Shown here one piece after another: positions 43,596-46,164 of a stretch of 46,164 bases of DNA (positions within the stretch are counted from its first letter, which is position 1; the number at the start of each line of letters is the position of its first letter). The stretch is from Planctomycetales bacterium (lineage in GTDB: Bacteria; Omnitrophota; Gorgyraeia; Zapsychrales; Zapsychraceae), in NCBI GenBank assembly GCA_005239675.1, contig SBBO01000022.1:1-46164 (forward strand), read 5' to 3'. Both the position numbers and the translations under genes were made by a program. Under the pieces are notes generated by a model. That model had not been told where the DNA came from, searched no databases, and saw only the letters and a list, made by a program, of their open reading frames with translations.

Positions 43596-44423
43596 TTATT
43601 CGACAATATGGTGCCCACGCAAGAACGTCAATATACCACGCATCATTTTTTCCTGCGATACGTCAAAGGCGGTATTGTGCCCGCCGGAAATTTCTAGAAA
43701 TTCCTTGGGCGGGGCCGCCGCCAGATACAGCCTCTCTGCCAAGGCAAAGGGGACAAGCTCATCTTGCCGGCTGTGAATAAATAATTTAGGGATAGTGATG
43801 CCAGGTATCTTGCCCAAGGAATCCAGCTTGGTTCTAATCAAAGGTGCGGGGATAAAAGGATAGATCAGTCTGGCTATATCCGCAGCGCTGGTAAACGAGG
43901 AATCGATGATCAGTGCGGCCAGGCCTCTTTTCGTCGCCAAGTCGATGGCGACAGCCCCGCCCAAGGACTCGCCGTACCCAACAATCTTGTCCTTGAGCAT
44001 ATCGGTGCGAGTACCTAGATAATCATACGCAGCCACGGCATCCTTGTAAATACCCGCCTCGGTCGGATGCCCCCCGCTTCTCCCATACCCGCGGTAATCA
44101 ATGATGAATACGTGCAACCCCAGCTGATGAAACAAAAAAACTTTTTCCAAACGATCACCGATATTGCCAGCATTGCCATGAAAAAAAAGCAATGTCCCGC
44201 TATCCAGCTTAGACTTAACTAGCCAGCCGTGGATAGTGACATTATCGGGTGTTTGAATAAAGACATCCTCAAAAGGCAATCCAACGACCGCCGGGGTCAC
44301 TGCCAGATCCCGGGCAGGATAAAAAATAGATCGCTCTTCCAGATAGCGGACATAGATAACAAAAAGAGCTATCCCGATGATTAAACAAACAATGAATCCC
44401 ATGACCACCCGTCTCAAAGGCAT
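43596..44423 (-). CDS. Membrane-anchored alpha/beta hydrolase
   Basis: A 275-aa serine hydrolase of the YqkD/BAAT-like group. It has one N-terminal membrane anchor (residues about 7-26) and the HG oxyanion segment LLFFHGNAGNIGDR. YRGYGRSGGHPTEAG follows, then the nucleophile elbow GYGESLGGAVA. The catalytic Asp lies in FIHSRQDELVPF and the His in ISGGHNTAFD. Function cannot be predicted beyond esterase/lipase or peptidase chemistry. It lies 3 bp from the GH5 start and 8 bp after the ychF stop. Confidence 0.85.
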   Translation of the reverse strand: MPLRRVVMGFIVCLIIGIALFVIYVRYLEERSIFYPARDLAVTPAVVGLPFEDVFIQTPDNVTIHGWLVKSKLDSGTLLFFHGNAGNIGDRLEKVFLFHQLGLHVFIIDYRGYGRSGGHPTEAGIYKDAVAAYDYLGTRTDMLKDKIVGYGESLGGAVAIDLATKRGLAALIIDSSFTSAADIARLIYPFIPAPLIRTKLDSLGKIPGITIPKLFIHSRQDELVPFALAERLYLAAAPPKEFLEISGGHNTAFDVSQEKMMRGILTFLRGHHIVE

Positions 44424-44431
44424 CCCAGCTT

Positions 44432-45508
44432 TTAAACACTAAACCGGACGTGCATGATGTCGCCGTCCTCTACGATATAATCTTTGCCTTTCAAAAAAAG
44501 TTTGCCAGCTTCCTTGAGCTTCGCCTCGCTCCCCAGGGCCATCAAATCAGCATATTTCATAATCTCGGCCCGGATGAATCCCCGCTGGAGATCCGAATGG
44601 ATCGCGCCAGCGGCCTCTGGTGCCAGCGAATTTCTCCTCGTCGTCCAGGCCCGAACCTCGTCTGAGCCCACCGTAAAAAATGAAATCAGCCCCAACGCCT
44701 CAAAACATAAAGCACTCAGCTGGTTAAAGGCAGATTCCCTTATCCCTAACTCCTGGACGAACGTCTCGCGTTCCTGCGGATCCAAGGCGCTTAGCTCCAC
44801 TTCGATCTTAGCAGAGATCTGCATCACGTTGACGGCGTGATCTTTATATTGTTGTTTTACTTGATGGACAATGGCCGTGTCCGCAATTTTATTATCATCG
44901 ACGTTAAGGATGAGGATCATCGGTCTCTGGGTGAGGAACCGGTAGGTGGACATCGCCTTGCGGTCATCATTGGAAAATGCCATCCGCACCAGCGGCAGAT
45001 TATTATCCAACAGCCCTTTCATTGCCCCCAGAATTTCCTTTTCTCTCCCCTGGCCAGGACTGGATATTCCCTTTTTTTCATCCAGGCTGATACGTTCCAG
45101 CCGCTTCTCAACCAAGATGAGGTCATTTAAAATAAGCTCGGCATGCACGTCTTTAATGTCACGTAAAGGATCAACCGAGCCGCGCTCACAAAAAACGGCC
45201 TCGTTTGTAAACCCACGTACCAGATGACAAAGGGCATCACATTTCTCAATATTCTTTAAAAACTCCGTACTGGCTAGTGTTTCTTTATTAAGAGAAGGCA
45301 AGAGAAGGACATCCAAGGTCGCAGGGACACTTTTTTTGGGCTGATACATCTCAACGAGCCTATCAAAGCGGGCATCGCGAATCTTGGCAACGCCAATCTT
45401 GAAGGCCTGACCAACAGGATATGCCTGACCATCCAGCGATTCACCCGTCAACAAGGAAAATAAGGTCTTTTTACCAACCTGCGGCAGCCCTATAATGCCA
45501 ACTTTCAT
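44432..45508 (-). CDS. ychF: Ribosome-binding ATPase/GTPase YchF
   Basis: A 358-aa Obg-family P-loop ATPase that binds ribosomes. The Walker A is GLPQVGKKTLFSLLTG, with the second residue set characteristic of YchF rather than Obg. A predicted helical coiled insert follows (about residues 115-195), then a base-recognition loop ILNVDDNKIA. The C-terminal TGS domain begins FFTVGSDEVRAW and ends with DYIVEDGDIMHVRF. Length is close to the 363 aa of E. coli YchF. Confidence 0.93.
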   Translation of the reverse strand: MKVGIIGLPQVGKKTLFSLLTGESLDGQAYPVGQAFKIGVAKIRDARFDRLVEMYQPKKSVPATLDVLLLPSLNKETLASTEFLKNIEKCDALCHLVRGFTNEAVFCERGSVDPLRDIKDVHAELILNDLILVEKRLERISLDEKKGISSPGQGREKEILGAMKGLLDNNLPLVRMAFSNDDRKAMSTYRFLTQRPMILILNVDDNKIADTAIVHQVKQQYKDHAVNVMQISAKIEVELSALDPQERETFVQELGIRESAFNQLSALCFEALGLISFFTVGSDEVRAWTTRRNSLAPEAAGAIHSDLQRGFIRAEIMKYADLMALGSEAKLKEAGKLFLKGKDYIVEDGDIMHVRFSV

Positions 45509-45535
45509 GAAACGATCCTAATCTCTTTACGATGA

Positions 45536-46009
45536 TCAACGGACAGAAGAGTAATCCTTCAAATTATACTTGATGGTGGTGGGAGGGACATTATGTTTGT
45601 CAATCTTGATACCAGCCTTGGCAAAAAACTGGGTCGCCAGGGTATCATGATAATCCGAAAAAACAACCACCCGCCGGATGCCAGCGGTAACAAAGGCCTT
45701 GGCGCAGGTAGTGCAGGGCATATTGGTCACGTAGGCGATCGCACCTTCCACCGCATGGCCGCGCCTGGCGGCCTGAACCAGGGCATTCATCTCGGCATGG
45801 ACAGTACGCACGCAATGGTTATCCACCAAAAGACAGCCCACGTCCTCACAGTGGTCATCACCGGGGATGGAGCCGTTGTAGCCGGTTGCGATCACATTCT
45901 TGTCTCTGACCAAGACGCAGCCGCAGTGCATCCGCGGACAGGTGGCACGTTCCGATGCCAACATCGCCAACTTCAAAAAATATTCATCCCAATCAGGTCG
46001 TTTGTTCAT
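45536..46009 (-). CDS. dCMP deaminase family protein (ComEB-like)
   Basis: A 157-aa zinc-dependent deaminase that would convert dCMP to dUMP for dTMP synthesis. It begins with the family feature RPDWDEYFLKLAMLAS, and carries the zinc site TVHAEMNAL (about 69-77) and MPCTTCAKAFVTAGI. The GYNGSIPGDDHC loop with extra cysteines matches dCMP deaminases, which can bind a second zinc. Length is normal. A promoter lies just upstream. Confidence 0.93.
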   Translation of the reverse strand: MNKRPDWDEYFLKLAMLASERATCPRMHCGCVLVRDKNVIATGYNGSIPGDDHCEDVGCLLVDNHCVRTVHAEMNALVQAARRGHAVEGAIAYVTNMPCTTCAKAFVTAGIRRVVVFSDYHDTLATQFFAKAGIKIDKHNVPPTTIKYNLKDYSSVR

Positions 46010-46034
46010 GGATAATCCATTTTTTCTATGTCGA

Positions 46035-46062
46035 ATTCTACCAAATTATCTTAAGATTGCAA
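46035..46062 (-). promoter_or_regulatory. Candidate sigma70 promoter for the dCMP deaminase-ychF operon
   Basis: TTGCAA (46062-46057), 16-bp spacer and TAGAAT (46040-46035) on the minus strand, about 25 bp before the ATG. Confidence 0.55.
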
Positions 46063-46097
46063 GGTTTAAACTTCACTTAAACTATAGGGAACGAGAA

Positions 46098-46164
46098 CTA
46101 TCGCGTCGCCAAACGATCGGTAAGGCGCGCAATTCCTTCCTGAAAAACCGGCGGCCTGGGCAAC
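46098..46164 (-). CDS. C-terminal fragment of an unidentified gene, cut by the window edge
   Basis: An open frame runs from the right edge to a TAG at 46100-46098 and encodes only 22 residues: ...LPRPPVFQEGIARLTDRLATR. The composition looks protein-like and helical, but it is too short to assign. Confidence 0.35.
   Translation of the reverse strand, partial: LPRPPVFQEGIARLTDRLATR

Overview
This is a bacterial chromosomal window, gene-dense and mostly housekeeping. The genes suggest a Gram-negative-type cell: lipoprotein, exported M16 peptidase, RodZ, envelope glycan genes. My best guess is an uncultured PVC-type or Omnitrophota-like lineage. That guess rests on the overall gene mix and order, not on a phylogenetic marker, so treat it as low confidence.

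Layout. (1) 23-6635, minus strand: a tight operon ribBA-ribH-nusB-PHP-ribD-ribE followed by a ketosynthase-like gene and fabG. It is a complete set for lumazine and riboflavin synthesis. The ketosynthase has lost all three catalytic residues. (2) 6756-9893, plus strand: pncC (possibly leaderless), thpR, a small membrane protein and a multi-spanning GT-C-like membrane protein. (3) 9896-20209, minus strand: rpsO-pnp-ftsK-rodZ-rimO-pgsA-pgpA, then a methyltransferase/glycosyltransferase fusion and a second methyltransferase, driven by a strong sigma70-type promoter. (4) 20366-25212, minus strand: an uncharacterised protein, a two-domain M16 peptidase and an orphan CpaF-type ATPase, with tRNA-Ser(CGA) upstream. 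(5) 25371-29420, minus strand: nadE, a class I glutamine amidotransferase and glnA. Together these form a nitrogen/glutamine block, and glnA is preceded by a structured leader with an intrinsic terminator. (6) 29590-32649: an apparent insertion between glnA and galT. It carries a CE1-type esterase, a GH5 glycosidase and a truncated GH10 fragment. It is bounded by about 166-bp direct repeats, each holding the end of galT and a near-consensus promoter. (7) 32590-46009, minus strand: two GalT-family genes, fmt, a helicase-degenerate priA, an endonuclease III-like gene, a lipoprotein, an ABC-F ATPase, rluB-type and TrmH-type RNA-modification genes, a second GH5, an alpha/beta hydrolase, ychF and dCMP deaminase. 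A 22-codon C-terminal fragment of another gene runs off the right edge.

Most interesting signals: the carbohydrate-active insertion flanked by promoter-bearing repeats (with an in-frame GH10::galT-tail fusion), the candidate structured RNA ahead of glnA, and three proteins with degraded active sites: the ketosynthase, the second GalT and PriA. No CRISPR array, rRNA, phage or transposase gene was seen. No non-coding stretch exceeds about 300 bases.
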